Origin: Axinella damicornis
Taxonomy: Eukaryota; Porifera; Demospongiae; Axinellida; Axinellidae
DNA length: 64,000 nucleotides
Assembly (NCBI GenBank): GCA_963931865.1
Contig: OZ007507.1
Coordinates: forward strand, 15,910,181-15,974,180
Reading direction: 5' to 3'
Positions 31,665 to 42,885 of this stretch are shown piece after piece; the stretch's first letter is position 1, and the number at the start of each line of letters is the position of its first letter. Under the pieces are notes generated by a model. The model did not search any database, was not told the origin of the DNA, and worked only from the letters and a program-made list of their open reading frames with translations. The translations under genes and the position numbers were made by a program.

Positions 31665-31742
31665 GGGTAGTGGTAAAACCAGGAACGATGGAAACGGAAA
31701 TGGAAATGGAAATGGAAATGGAAATGGAAATGGAAATGGATC
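31665..31742. repeat. (GGAAAT)n hexamer repeat, left arm of an inverted pair
   Basis: The sequence GTAGTGGTAAAACCAGGAACG followed by (GGAAAT)n recurs inverted at 33,270-33,357 as (CCATTT/CCGTTT)n followed by CGTTCCTGGTTTTACCAC. The pair encloses about 1.5 kb and could be the ends of a larger mobile element. Confidence 0.7.
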
Positions 31743-31879
31743 TGTGCAGCATAATTAGAACTCGGCGATCATGTTGCAGGCCAATGACAGTACGAAGTGT
31801 GGCTTGTATTATATAGCATCACTTAAACCACGAGTAGCAAGGTATTCCACAGCCGAACTATTATATTGCTTCTCGAAGT

Positions 31880-32080
31880 CTCCTCCAGCCAGCCTCCACC
31901 CTGCTATCCAGTCTCCTCCAGCCAGCCTCCACCCTGCTATCCAGTCACTGTCTTCACCCTGCAACTGCTATCCAGTCTCCTCCAGCCAGCCTCCATGCAC
32001 CCTGCTATCCAGTACACCTCCACCCTACTGTCTAGTCCCCTCCAGTCAGCACCCACCCCACTGTCCAGTCTTGAATTTAC
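31880..32080. repeat. Tandem repeat of CAGTCTCCTCCAGCCAGCCTCCACC-type units
   Basis: Four to five imperfect units of about 35 bases with CCAGCCAGCCTCCA and CTGCTATCCAGT words. Confidence 0.65.
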
Positions 32081-33265
32081 CTATAGATCTCCACGCCTGC
32101 TATATCCAATCCTGATACAACTTCTACCAGCCATTATTATTCATTTCATTATGTATGAATGATTGTAGAGAAAATTATGACACTTTTCTGTTTCCTAACG
32201 GCATGGCATTTTGGAAGCAGTTCGTTTTCAATGCCGGCGATGCATCAGCATTCATGATCCCCTGACAGTTTCCCCTGAGTGGTCCTTCGTTCAGTGTTGA
32301 TGACTCATACTCCAGAAACTCCCATAGATGTCAGGATGAACGTGTGTGCTGCTCTTCTGACCCAAAGAACTTCGATTGGGTCTTGGCACATCCGCTGGCT
32401 CAGAAATGAGGCGACATCTGGCAGCTTGAATAGATATCGCACCAACTCTGCGAAGGACTTGGCTGTAAGGGTTAAAGATATGCATGCACATTAAATTTAG
32501 AAAAACACACACTGACTTCATGGAGGTGAGAAATGGCCCTATACTGAGTTTCTGTGGCCTGACTCATGTTGTAAACAGTAGGAAGCCGACACTTCGCACA
32601 GGGAGGAAGGGAGGGTCTGCATGCGCCTACATTTGAGTTGTATTGACGGAATGGAATTGCGCGTGGGTAGTTAGCAATCAACTGCGATACCCGACATGTA
32701 CAATCACAGTCGACCTGCTCCTCAACTTTAATTTTAACAAACGCGCAGGCAGCTATACACGGCATAGCACAGCATCTTGCAGTGTCTAGTCGCAGGCCGG
32801 TGCCACTGAAAGCCTGGAGAAAAATCATTTCTGTTGCAATCAGCAATGCTGCAGGTCAACATTCTGTCCTGTAAGTGCATGCCCAGACCCTTCCTCGGGC
32901 CCAAACCCTTCCTCCCCATGCGAAGGGTCTGGTTCCAAGACATAAGTTAAGAATGTCGCCATTGTTGGCTTTCAACTAGGCCCTAGTAAGGAGCCAACAA
33001 TAGAGCAACTCCCCTTACCAAAGTACAGGCGCTTCTTGTAAAAGGATATACTATACTAAAACGGGTTCTATTTGAAGCACAACCAGTCAAAACCCGAGTA
33101 TTGCTTATACAAAACTCACCATTTTGGAGCAGCCAACGCTTTTTGCAGCTGATTTCAAGTTCTCTTCGTGGATAGTGCGGAGGATTATGATATCCAATCT
33201 CCAGTACGGCACACACCACGGTACGGACTGACACACAGTACAGTAATCCTCCTGCATGCCGCGCC
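32081..33265. other. Stretch without a recognised gene
   Basis: Several short frames exist on both strands, none with a recognisable domain. The frame through CCAAAGAACTTCGATTGG (about 32,360) is interrupted by stops. It may be the interior of the element bounded by the inverted (GGAAAT)n arms. Confidence 0.35.
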
Positions 33266-33269
33266 TGCA

Positions 33270-33357
33270 GGTCCATTTCCATTTCCGTTTTCATTTCCGT
33301 TTCCATTTCCATTTCCGTTTCCGTTTCCGTTTCCATCGTTCCTGGTTTTACCACTAC
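33270..33357. repeat. (CCATTT/CCGTTT)n, right arm of the inverted pair
   Basis: Inverted partner of 31,665-31,742, including the flanking unique sequence, not just the hexamers. Confidence 0.7.
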
Positions 33358-33362
33358 CCTTC

Positions 33363-33620
33363 TACTGCAGTTTTCATGAACCTTGCAAAGTGGAGACGGT
33401 AAACGCAAAACGGTTACACATTTCAATCAGCAAATTTACACACCAAGTGCATGAAACCATTCAAGTCGATCTCTATCACTGAGAGCAGCGACCAAACTCC
33501 GTAGCTAGCTGTTAGTAGAGTGCGTAACAAGGGTACTATACTGATCTGACCGTGTATGCATGTTACCTAACGTTCTCCGTTTACCGTCTCCAAGTTTCAA
33601 GGTTCATGAAAACTGCAGTA
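33363..33620. mobile_element. Inverted-repeat element, ~255 bp
   Basis: Arms of about 43 bases match in inverse: TACTGCAGTTTTCATGAACC then TTG..GGAGACGGTAAACG at 33,363-33,407, and its complement at 33,574-33,618. No frame inside. Probably a MITE; I see no clear target duplication. Confidence 0.65.
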
Positions 33621-34290
33621 ACTCAGGCCTGGCCTGGAGGTCGAGCGCGAGGGGGGGGTGGGACAAGGTCCGTGCGCACGTGGTACAATTAACATTCCAT
33701 AGGTATAGTGCACAATAATATACAAGAAGTATGCGGAACTAGCAGACTAGTAACAGCTCTAGCGCTGACTTATCGCTGGGGTTCGATGGGGTTCGATCGC
33801 TTTATTGACTTCCTACCTGATGCTAAACGCTTGAGTGCGGTTGACAAGTCTGCATTCGCTGATATTCTCGGTGAATCTGCATGGTCACTTACATAACTGC
33901 TCAGTACAGGCACGTAGTAGTGTGTAGTTGCTTATACCCAGTTCGGTCACAGTCTCTGCATAGAGGTTGCTCTTCAGGATGCATTGAAAGCGCAATGCAG
34001 CCTTCTTCCACGGAGAAAAGCAGTAGAACGACTTTGCATACGTCATACAAAATGACAGTGCACGTGATCTTGTCCTACCCCGGGCCGCGGGCCCCTGCTC
34101 AGAGGAGGACGGCCAAGGTTGACCTTTGCTAATCAGGTCTCATTAAAGTCACGTGTAATCCGATAATATAGATTACGTAATGAATGTTAAGTACAGTACT
34201 TCCATAGACAATGTTTCGACAGTTTTCAACATCGAGCCCCGACGCAATCACCTGGAATATCGACTCGCAGGGAAGCGTAGGCATCTGTTG
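33621..34290. other. Stretch without a recognised gene
   Basis: Short frames only, including 33,708-33,896 and 33,881-34,132, with no recognisable domain. Confidence 0.3.
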
Positions 34291-34294
34291 TCAA

Positions 34295-34504
34295 TATAAA
34301 AGGTCGAGCCCTTCAAGATTCAGCTGAGGTATGGCAGAAACGAGTGGAAGTAGTCTCCCCGTCCAGACGGTCCCCACGCGCGCCGCAAACGTCGGCCCTG
34401 CGAGACTAGAGTGGAGGTTCGGGGCCGTCTCGTCCATTTACAAAGCGCGTTCGAGGATTGCCAACTGGGAGCACTCCACAGCAGCCCCAGAAACGGTCTT
34501 CTAA
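34295..34504 (+). promoter_or_regulatory. TATA-box promoter candidate followed by a 57-codon frame
   Basis: A consensus TATAAAAGG lies at 34295-34303. An ATG at 34331 opens a frame of 57 codons to TAA at 34502-34504, beginning MAETSGSSLPVQTVPTRAAN. The spacing implies a very short or absent 5' leader. The peptide is not recognised and its codons are GC-rich relative to the flanks. It may be a first exon, a small gene or chance. Confidence 0.35.
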
Positions 34505-34844
34505 TCGTACAGCTATTTGCAATAACTTTTAATAACCGTCCACTGTCACATTACAGAAAGGTAATAATTACTCGTGACGTATGCAGTGGCCAACCTCGAC
34601 CTCCTCCTCTGGCCCCTGCTAAGCTAACTGGTGGTCATGTGCACGTGAGTGTGCATAATAATATTTGTCATTATGTGCCAACAAAATAAAACGGATAGGT
34701 GCGTTGTGAATGTGCACAACGCACAAATGTCATGGAATGCAGTCATACAGACAATTCTATATAGCTATGTACCATAATGAAAAGTTTAGAGGGATAAGTT
34801 CCTATTACATGCCTATACAGTAGGTTGACAAATCCACACTTAGT

Positions 34845-35969
34845 CTACAGTGCAACACTGCGAATTCTGAAGCGAATTTGATCGGCAGCACAATAAAGTT
34901 GCAATTCATCATGTTTAAAAAAGTGGGTAAATCCCCACGTGGTATTATTGATACAATCTTGTGGTCTCACTCGGCATTCCGATGGAACAGTGTCATCAAA
35001 CTTTATCATGACATCACCACCCCATTTCTTACTTTCCTTATAACGTATTTGTATAGTTGCCTTCCCTTGGAACGGCCACTGAAGCTTGTCATCATACTCA
35101 CCTCGCATTATACCTACGAACAGTGAAAGGTGAGTGCCTTTTGCTGAACCACAACCATTAGGACATATTTGAATTCGCATTTTGTAGCCACCAGCATGCG
35201 AATAGAAATGTGAACTCCACCACACAAGGTCTTCCTGCATATAGTGCTTGACATTGTTGAGAGTGAAATAGAAAGGAGGTATGGGGATGAGGCAAGACTC
35301 CAGCAAATCACAACTCAACTGGAGCTGCTTAACTGTTCCTTGGAGCGCTTTGTTTTCAGCTTTAATGACTTGATTTTCAGCTTTAATTGCTTGGTTCTCA
35401 GCAGCAACAACATCTAGCCTTTCACTGAGATCCTTCTTCAGGAACTGGTTTTCATCTAGAGCACATTCCAACTTTTTAGCCAAGCTGCTAAATTGCACTT
35501 CGATAGGTCGCCTCACACACTCCTCCAACTCGTGCTCATGTATTACTCTGCGTGGAAATCGCTCACCACATTTGTAGACGCATTCAACCAACACAAAACT
35601 GCACCCCTTACCCGATGACTTCACCCCAGGGTTCAGGTGTTGCTGCAGCTGGCCCAACTCCCCTTCCCAATCACACCCAAGTTCCTTTTGGGGACAACGA
35701 ACCATCAGCGAATTCACTTCACGCATGACACCCTTGTGTAGAAAGGTTGTAAAATTGGGCTCGTTACAGAGGGGACATGGCTTGTTGTCGTTTCGTATTC
35801 GCTGGATACATGGTCGACAAAATTGGTTGCCACAGCAGCTAACGACCTGTGGATCACGTACAGTCAATAGACATACAGGACACTCGAGAGACTTAGGTGG
35901 TGCAGCGACGAATTCACAATCAAATCCACCCTTGGGAGTTGCCATGGCTATTTCACTCCTTTTAGACAC
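34845..35969 (-). CDS. Intronless TRAF-type protein (RING, zf-TRAF, coiled coil, MATH), 374 aa
   Basis: One uninterrupted frame encodes a TRAF-like architecture: a RING finger at residues 30-68 (CPVC, CCGNQFCRPC, CPLC), TRAF-type zinc fingers about 90-160 (VRCPQKELGCDWEGEL, CVYKCGERFPRRVIHEHELE), a heptad-rich coiled coil about 170-220 (ENQAIKAENQVIKAEN) and a C-terminal MATH/TRAF-C domain (YKMRIQICPNG, LSLFVGIMRGEYDD, LQWPF). TRAFs act as trimeric E3-ligase adaptors in TNF/Toll-type signalling. The RING has Asn where TRAFs usually have the His zinc ligand (CGN against CGH). Lack of introns suggests a retrocopy origin, but the frame is intact. Translation could instead start at the second Met (residue 9). 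Not related to the surrounding array. Confidence 0.9.
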   Translation of the reverse strand: MSKRSEIAMATPKGGFDCEFVAAPPKSLECPVCLLTVRDPQVVSCCGNQFCRPCIQRIRNDNKPCPLCNEPNFTTFLHKGVMREVNSLMVRCPQKELGCDWEGELGQLQQHLNPGVKSSGKGCSFVLVECVYKCGERFPRRVIHEHELEECVRRPIEVQFSSLAKKLECALDENQFLKKDLSERLDVVAAENQAIKAENQVIKAENKALQGTVKQLQLSCDLLESCLIPIPPFYFTLNNVKHYMQEDLVWWSSHFYSHAGGYKMRIQICPNGCGSAKGTHLSLFVGIMRGEYDDKLQWPFQGKATIQIRYKESKKWGGDVMIKFDDTVPSECRVRPQDCINNTTWGFTHFFKHDELQLYCAADQIRFRIRSVAL

Positions 35970-36065
35970 ACAAAAGACAAAAAGTGGTTAGCGAGCGACC
36001 AACGGAATCCGGAAGTATAAATGGCGTGGGTGGGGCTGGCAGTGCTGCATGCGCATGCGTGTCGC
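35970..36065 (-). promoter_or_regulatory. Putative promoter of the TRAF-type gene
   Basis: Upstream of the minus-strand gene lie an ETS-type CCGGAAGT (36009-36016), an overlapping TATAAAT (36016-36022) and an NRF1-type TGCGCATGCG (36050-36059). Compact ETS plus NRF1 grouping is typical of broadly active animal promoters. Position relative to the gene start (about 40-90 bases) is suitable. Confidence 0.5.
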
Positions 36066-36088
36066 AATTTGCATCAACTCACAGTACC

Positions 36089-36121
36089 CAGGGGCGGATA
36101 CAGGATTTGTGAAAATTTTGC
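36089..36121. mobile_element. hAT-type terminal fragment at an array junction
   Basis: CAGGGGCGGATACAGGATTT resembles the end of hAT transposons with CAGGGGCGG termini. The array sequence resumes in mid-exon directly after it at 36,122, so this relic marks a rearrangement border. Confidence 0.5.
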
Positions 36122-36487
36122 CGAGAGTGAAAAGGTGAAGGAGTATATTCGGACCCACTGCACCCATTGCGATGTGGCAGGATGCAAAGTACCACAAATG
36201 GCTGCTGGATGGTACATGTAGGTGCTATTTTTAGAAGGGTTAGTTTATTTTAGAAGGCATAGTGGTTTATTTTTAGAAAATGGTTTCAATTGCTTCCAAA
36301 ATGTTGTTTCCCTGTATTGTGGAATAACGACTTGGGTGTCACAAACAACAGATGTTTCAGAGCAAAGTTAGTGTGCCTGTGTAGCCTCCTTTGAAGCCAG
36401 AGCTGGCATGGATTTGGGTGCTAACAAGAATAGGCTGCCATGCTGGGAAGGAGCATTAGGTACTCTGTATCGTCCTGTCTAAGACTG

Positions 36488-36575
36488 AGGTCTGAGTAGC
36501 CTCGTCCCCAGGCCTCTCACAGTCGTGGAGAAAAAATATCTGGGCGGAGGCCTGGGAACGAGGCTAAGGTCTGGG
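36488..36575. mobile_element. 70-bp palindromic MITE, TAGCCTCG family
   Basis: The element 36497-36566 is flanked by AGGTCTGAG and AGGTCTGGG (9 bp, one mismatch). It occupies the same site as the 17,575-17,659 insertion. Confidence 0.87.
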
Positions 36576-36597
36576 AGTACGTTGGGTTTGTTGATGC

Positions 36598-36963
36598 ACA
36601 CACTCACATCACACACACACACACACACACACACGCCCACGTACACACACACACACACACACACCACACACACACACACACACGCACCCACATACCCACA
36701 CACCACACACACATCACACACACATGCACACACACACACACACCACACGCATATCACACACACGCATGCACACACACACACACCACACACACGCACACTA
36801 CTACACACACGCACACTACTACACACACACACACACATCACACACACACATGCACACACACACACACACACCACACATACACACCACACACACACACCAC
36901 ACACACACACCACACACACACACACACACATACACACATTTGCACACACACACATGCACACAG
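36598..36963. repeat. (CA)n microsatellite abutting an exon-4-type acceptor
   Basis: Compound CA/CCACACA tract, positional counterpart of those at 7,217, 17,690 and 26,000. Confidence 0.9.
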
Positions 36964-37590
36964 TTATCCACCGAAGCCTGTGCCACCTCGGATGAAAACA
37001 CTGCCTGTTGGTTCAATTTCATATGATCTGGAACCCGCCTTCATGTCAACCTCCTCCGATGTGGGTCTATAGCCGATCTGAACCCCATTCCCAATCTGAC
37101 AGTACTGAATAGTCAACCTTCAGTCGACCCACCCTCAAAACCTCCCACCCTCCACACCCCTCACAACCTACATGTACTCAATCCTCAGAATCAGCAACTT
37201 GTCAACTTTGGTACCCCGGCATTAATTGAGAACGTTCATCTGGACCAGCAGAGTACCTTCAGGCAACCCTGTGCGCACCCAGTGGTGGCAACGAATGACG
37301 ACTTCATGGATGGTTGGGAACAGTTTAAGGGTGGAGCGTACCATGATCACCACGCCGTGTACCACGTGACTAACAGGTGCCGGACAACGACTGGAATGGG
37401 AGTTACCTTGAGCCGGACATGGTGGCAAGCGCAAGGCTCTATCTGGTGCTTGATCGTAGTCTCTATCTACCGGACGTTGAGAAGTTGGGATTCCCAAAGA
37501 ACCTGCATGCTTCTTACCATGCATGGTACTCACCTGGAGGGAACAGTGCCATGTGTACCCTGATATACAGCAGCCAGGTATGGAGCCATG

Positions 37591-38000
37591 CAGTAACCTT
37601 AGCCTCGTACCCAGGCCCACACGCGGAACGCGGAAGTGGGCCTGGTGACACTTGGCAAAATTCCCGTATGTGCACAGTCAGCATAACTGCGTAAGCGATT
37701 ACATTCCTTACTTGGATGCATTCGAAATCACGCGGAAGGTAGCTGTTGGTGATGGCTAAGTAGAAAGTCCTTGCCAAGGAGCGACTAGAGGTGAGTCGTG
37801 AAGGCTAGAACAGTGGTTTTATATCAAACGGCTAGTTTTCACGGGGTAAGGAATTACTACGCAATAATTGGTAATGTTCATGGACGAACGTGATTCGCCT
37901 ACCCGAAATCATGACTGCTGAGCTCAGCACATACGAGAATTTTGCCAAGTGTCACCAGGCCCACTTCCGTGTGGGCCTGGGAACAAGGCTACAGTAACCT
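37591..38000. mobile_element. 392-bp palindromic MITE, TAGCCTCG family, 9-bp target duplication
   Basis: The element 37600-37991 lies between CAGTAACCT repeats (37591-37599, 37992-38000). It is the same insertion as 18,241-18,631. Confidence 0.92.
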
Positions 38001-38404
38001 CATATCTTAATCTGTTCTGGTAAACAGTCTACATGTAGCTGCTAGCCCCTCTCAGCCCGGCCGGTCATGCGCGCTGTGCGCGGAAGACTGAGCTCTCCAC
38101 CTTCCATGCGTGGCTTCACCGCACACATGCGTGATTTCCCCGCACACACGTGTGACTTCACTGCACACGTTCATGACCGGCCGGGCGGAGAGGGACTGGT
38201 GTCTAGACTGCTGGAGAGACAGACATATCACCTCCAGATGTGTTGACTTATGAACTTTTGTGTTAGTCAAACGTTGTTGACTCGGAGCGTACTGATGCAA
38301 GTGTGTCCAGCTCCTCCAAGATGAGGTGCTGAACAGGACTTGTTGAATGGGAGGAAATATTGATGAGTCAGCTGCTACATTGTTTGCTGGCATTCCTTTC
38401 AACA

Positions 38405-38980
38405 ACTAGAGGTGTTTGTAGAACACATACCCCGCGCTGAACGTCTACAGGCCAGGATGCATGCAGTGCAGCTAGGGCGGCTATCGCGTATACTGTGTTC
38501 GTGTATGGCCATATCCAAGGTGTGGGAGTGACCGCTTACCGCATATTACATGTATATTGTGAAGCTGGAGAGGTGGGGCCAAATGTTACGAATAATAGGA
38601 AATAGCTGGGGGAAAAAAACAGCCGAAACAGTAGCCCTGATGTCTGTGAAGTACATAGATTGTGAGAAAACACTTTCCTAGCGGTCATCTCGAAGCATGA
38701 AGTTACCAAAATGCACTACGTGTCCTGTTCCTGATGGGACTCTGAGGTCACGAAGAGGTGGAGCCAATGTTATGAATAGTTATGAAAAGTAGGAAATAGC
38801 CAAAATGCAGCGAAACGGAGCGCAGGTACACATAGAGCAGTTTTTTGCTTTTTGCTGTTGTTTGACTCCATTTCGAGGGTCTATGTGGCAAGATTTCAAT
38901 TTATTTCGCCTGACAGAAGAAGACTGACAGACAAAACCGATTGCTTAACCCCGCTTCGCGCATGCGCGCGTGGGGTAATT
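38405..38980. mobile_element. Dispersed repeat R2, minus orientation (shorter copy)
   Basis: Reverse-orientation copy with the TGGATATGGCCATAC, TAGGAAATAGC and GCTTAACCCCGCTTC marks. It lacks the foldback insertion present at 19,670. Confidence 0.7.
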
Positions 38981-39319
38981 AAGGAAGCCTTGATGCTGAC
39001 TTCTAGCAATGAAGCCAGTGAAAGACTTGGGCCGAGTCGGGAGTTCTATAGGTGTGGCCTGCATCTACTGTGCGCATGGCGCTCTTCCAGCTGTAACCAG
39101 GCTGGATATTTGACAAAAGGGATACTCTGTTTGGCCATATGTAACGAAGCACAGATCGAACCCATTTGTGACCGCTTTTCGTGATCCAAAGTCGATAAGC
39201 TTCGCCCAATCGTCAATGTCAGCACTGCAGACCCGCCACTCGCCTTTGCGCGATCCACTCGCAGTCATGCCATTGCCGCCTTATGGACCTCGCTAGTAGC
39301 ATAGTCAAGCACATTGCTC

Positions 39320-40390
39320 TCTTCGTGGTATTGCGAGGAAACTGAACGTTCTATGCAAAGGCTGTGACTGCTCAGTCAGCCAGTGCCACCTTCCTCGTCA
39401 TGATACCTAACTGGTGAGCGTTCACAGCATGTGGGGCAGTAGTCTCGTTCCCAGGCCTCCCATGTGGCCTGGGAACGAGCCTTGGGGGCCGTCAGTGACC
39501 ACTGTACTATAACTAGCAGAATGTATAACATTGTGGGGCGAGCCTGAGCGAGTGCATGCATATGCAGCATGCATTTCGAATGTAACTCAACCTCAGGCTA
39601 CATTTGTATCGGAATTGCAGCACAAGAACTGTATGGACGGTACACGATGAGCACTCTCGCTCAGTCTTCTTCCGCTATGCAGTAGCTCCCATGACTGTAG
39701 CCATTGAAGAGCAGGTCTACGAGTCAGTGACTTCAACACAGCCACGAGTAGCAAACGGTGAACTTGTAGCTAGCTAGATCAGTGAGAAGTCGCACTTTCG
39801 CAGTCTTTAAGCTATGTTGCCGTGCGGTAGCGCGCATCGCTGTATCCATTGAAGAGGTAGACTCGTGAGTGGTCTCCGTCCCTGTTGTAGCCATCCAAGG
39901 AGTACACGGTTCACGGATTCATACCTCAGGCTCACAGCTCTCAGACCAGAACTAACACTTTTTGAGCTTCGATGACGGTATACGTTTCGCTTAAATGCAG
40001 TAGATTGCATTTACGGCACGACGTACGCAGATACATACATACAGATGCGGCTCACGTTCTACACGTCTATGTGGGGCTCGCTCAGGCTCGCCCCAATTAT
40101 ACGAATCTCATACAAACTGTAAGTGTATTTGTCTACATGAAGCACGAGTGGCACACCTTTTCCGGTATAAGTGTGATAATCGCTAATCTGTACGTATTTA
40201 GTTCAGCACTGCTCTACTGGTTCCAGAATCACATTATTTACACTTGCAATAAGCAAATTGCACTCTACCATGTGACCTACCTTGCTACTCCTCAGGACAT
40301 TGCTCCTGAAGGTGGAGACAATGAGTCCACTACAATCACTATCCCTGTGGTCCTCACCTCAAACGCAAGCGGGGAAGCCATCTTGGTATG
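39320..40390 (+). pseudogene. SPPL2-like PA-domain fragment (copy 4)
   Basis: VLRGN is followed by TGA where other copies have TGC (Cys), so GNC becomes a stop near 39,345. The downstream exon (about 40,301-40,386) is open: DIAPEGGDNESTTITIPVVL then TSNASGEAIL. The intron holds a TAGTCTCG palindrome and a ~590-bp repeat. Broken. Confidence 0.72.
39510..40098. mobile_element. ~590-bp repeat with GGGGCGAGCCTGAGCGAG inverted ends
   Basis: The left end near 39,534 (GTGGGGCGAGCCTGAGCGAG) and right end near 40,074 (CTCGCTCAGGCTCGCCCC) are inverted partners. The paralogous intron at about 20,620 (GTACTATATACGAATC) has no such insert. Confidence 0.72.
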
Positions 40391-40668
40391 TTCTGGTAGG
40401 AGAGCCAGTTTAACTGTCTGTCAGACAACCCATCCTCAAAATTTGGTTCCCCCCCTCCCCTTGCATCCCTCCTCCTTGCTCCCCTCCTTCCTCCTTACAC
40501 CCCTCTCCCTCTCTCCTTGCACCCCTCTCCCTCCCTCCTTGCACTGCACCCCTCCTCCGTCCTGCACCCTCTCCCTCCTTGCATCCTTCCTCAGGCGTGG
40601 TGATGGTACAACCATGCAAATAACTATCCAAGCAGAAATTCAGTTATCTGTCCTGCTCTCCCACACAG

Positions 40669-40940
40669 ATGATGACTCCGACTCTGAGGCCCAAGAGGAG
40701 CGACAGAATTTGTGCAATGTAGCATGGGAAGTGAGACTGCTCTGTTGCCTTGGCTATCACAGACTTTCCTGCAGTAATCTGCCATTGCACGAATTCTGTG
40801 TAGGGCAAAGTCCAGGACCGCTGCTTCCAGGACTGGGGTTCCCCACAGACAGCCTAGCTCGGGAGCACCTGAAGCGCTACGGTGTGAAGCATTACTGGGA
40901 CTTGGCCCTCAGCGAGACCATCGTGGAGCAGGAGGACTGA
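40669..40940 (+). pseudogene. PRPF3 C-terminal exons (copy 2), frameshifted
   Basis: Exon 40669-40730 (DDSDSEAQEERQNLCNVAWE) is intact. Exon 40804-40940 lacks ten bases at CAGGACTGGGGTTCC relative to the 21.5-kb copy, which shifts the frame before LAREHLKRYGVKHYWDLALS. It cannot be read through from GKVQDRCFQDW. Confidence 0.82.
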
Positions 40941-41699
40941 CCTGCTCGCATTCATGCCTGCACTCTTTGGTTCATGTCTGTAACTCCTGATGAAGTTCAG
41001 GTGGAAAATCAAGCAGGTTAAAGAGCTATATAGCCAATATTACATACCAAGAGAATAATGAGGGGGTTGGGCTAAGGTAAAAGAGTTTTAACAGAGCAAA
41101 TAATTTTATAACAAAATCAGGAAGAAAAAAAAAAGCCTACAGCCTCCCTCCACGAATACTGAACAGGAAAAAGAAAAAAGGGGAAAAAAGAAAAAAAAAC
41201 AACCTAGCAACCCTCCGTGAAAGGTCATATGGGCCAGACATAGTTGAGCTACATGGAGAGCACCCGGCCTGGGCCTCAATCTGGCAATACTGGTTGGATT
41301 TTATATCTGACGTTGCAAATTAAATGCCTGAAACAAAGCGTGATCTTGCATGGCTATATAGCTAAGCTATATGTGCAAGTGCACATGCCGCCTGAATACA
41401 TAGAGTTTGTAGTGGAGGTTGTGTTGAAAACTAAGTCGTGATACAGTATAATTATTATTATATTAAGCTTAATTAAGGAAGCAATTGCCATTTCTAGCAG
41501 TTTGGGCAGGTCAGCATTGACATCAAGAAGTGTATAACCAAAAAAAATGCTATATAGGATGGATGCCACCTGCTTATAATTAATTCACAGTACATGTATA
41601 GCAGTACATAAAGTAGAAGAAAGAAAAGTACCTTGTACAAGCCTACCAAAAAAAAAAAGAAGGGGGAAAAAGAAAAAGGAAAAAAAAAAGAAAAAAGTT

Positions 41700-42400
41700 A
41701 CAACCTAGCAACACACCCATCCCTCCGTGAAAGGTCAGACACCGAAGTGTAAGCCCCAGGAGCGCTGGATAGGCGTGCCTGGAATCACAGGAGGGCAACC
41801 TGCTTTCTACCAGACACCTTTAGCTTCGGTGGTCAGATGGGAACCGGCGTACTCCGGCTGCTAGGCGGGGAAGTCGAGAACCGGTATGTACGGAGGGGCC
41901 CGACCTCCGACTCGGTTATTGGGGAGGCAATGTTCAGACCCCAGTCTGCAAGCGAACACGCCATCCCGACTTCCCGCCAAAACTTGCTACAAATTCAGTA
42001 TTTATACCCAAACCGGATGTATTCTGTTGCGCATGCGCGTCCTCTTGACCTTGACATCCCGCCAAAAATATTTCAAACTGTTCAGCCGCTTGAAACTAGC
42101 CACGGAGGCAGTGGGTCTAGCTAACTCTCTGCCGCTCAGTGAAGAGGCAAGGACAATTCGACGTTAGTTGGAGGAGACAGTGGGCTTTCCATGAATTCTG
42201 TGAGATAGTCGTGAGCTTTGGAAGGAGGGTGAACCCGCCCCCCCCCAATGTAACCCTTGCCTGGTCGCAGTACTAATACATCATGAGGTGAAGTCAAGTG
42301 CTGTATTAGCGTCAAGACCATGCCCCGAGTGTACTACTGTAAACAATTGTTTGTTGTATACCTACCAAATTTGTACTTTCCCATGCAGTCAATAAATTCT
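41700..42400 (+). promoter_or_regulatory. Promoter-like module with E2F and NRF1-type sites (copy 3)
   Basis: E2F-type TTCCCGCCAAAA is at 41971-41982 and NRF1-type TGCGCATGCGCG at 42028-42039. The second E2F word has mutated to ATCCCGCC (about 42,055). AATAAA is at 42391-42396. Confidence 0.5.
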
Positions 42401-42498
42401 ATTTAATGCACATGTAGGACTTGTGCCCATGTAGGTGGCATGTACCATACATGTATGATGGGGGAGTAAGATGGGATGGTTTTGATTGTCTCCATCAG

Positions 42499-42885
42499 GT
42501 TTGTCGGAATGAGCCAAAGCGAATAGCCCACCAGCCGAGAGAATTGGAAGTAAAATCCCTCTTCATCAGGAACTAGTGAAATGTACATGCCTTTGACCCC
42601 TTCACACGCACAAACATGCACACACACGCACTCACACGCACACACGCACTCACGCACACACACAGAAGTGGAACTCCAGAAGTCAGAAAACCCTTGGTCG
42701 CACCCGCAAGAACGCCAGGAGGGCTTTTCGGAGGAGGATCGGCAAACAACAGAGCTGTACCGCAAGTTTCAAGGAATTCCGAACAAGCTGACACCCCAAA
42801 AAGTTTCTGTCACTGGTGAGCTCTTCTGTTAGAGATCAACACCGAGGAGAGACTGAAGGGGGTCATCGATAAGATCTTTACCAAG
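42499..42885 (+). pseudogene. eIF4G-like fragment (copy 3)
   Basis: Exon a 42499-42549 and exon b 42666-42885 have the same lengths and the same frame break as the other copies. SEEDRQTTELYRKFQGIPNK has one substitution (K to Q). Confidence 0.78.

Larger units (their letters stand above)
36122..37577 (+). pseudogene. Kinase-gene middle exons 3-4, degraded copy with truncated exon 3
   Basis: Exon 3 starts abruptly at ESEKVKEYIRTHCTHCDVAG (36122) and ends near 36,209, now with an ACAT insertion at its donor. Exon 4 equivalent 36964-37577 begins PPKPVPPR and ends YSSQ/GTATGG, with frame changes such as TCTATAGCC near 37,070. The intron contains the palindromic MITE at 36,497-36,566 and a CA array. 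Confidence 0.8.

Noticed and set aside
39003..39268. Minus-strand frame with IDDWAKLIDFGSRKAVTNGF in the segment before the PA fragment
   Set aside because: It looked briefly like a short-chain dehydrogenase piece, but the corresponding segment near 20,200 breaks the frame and I could not place it in a family.
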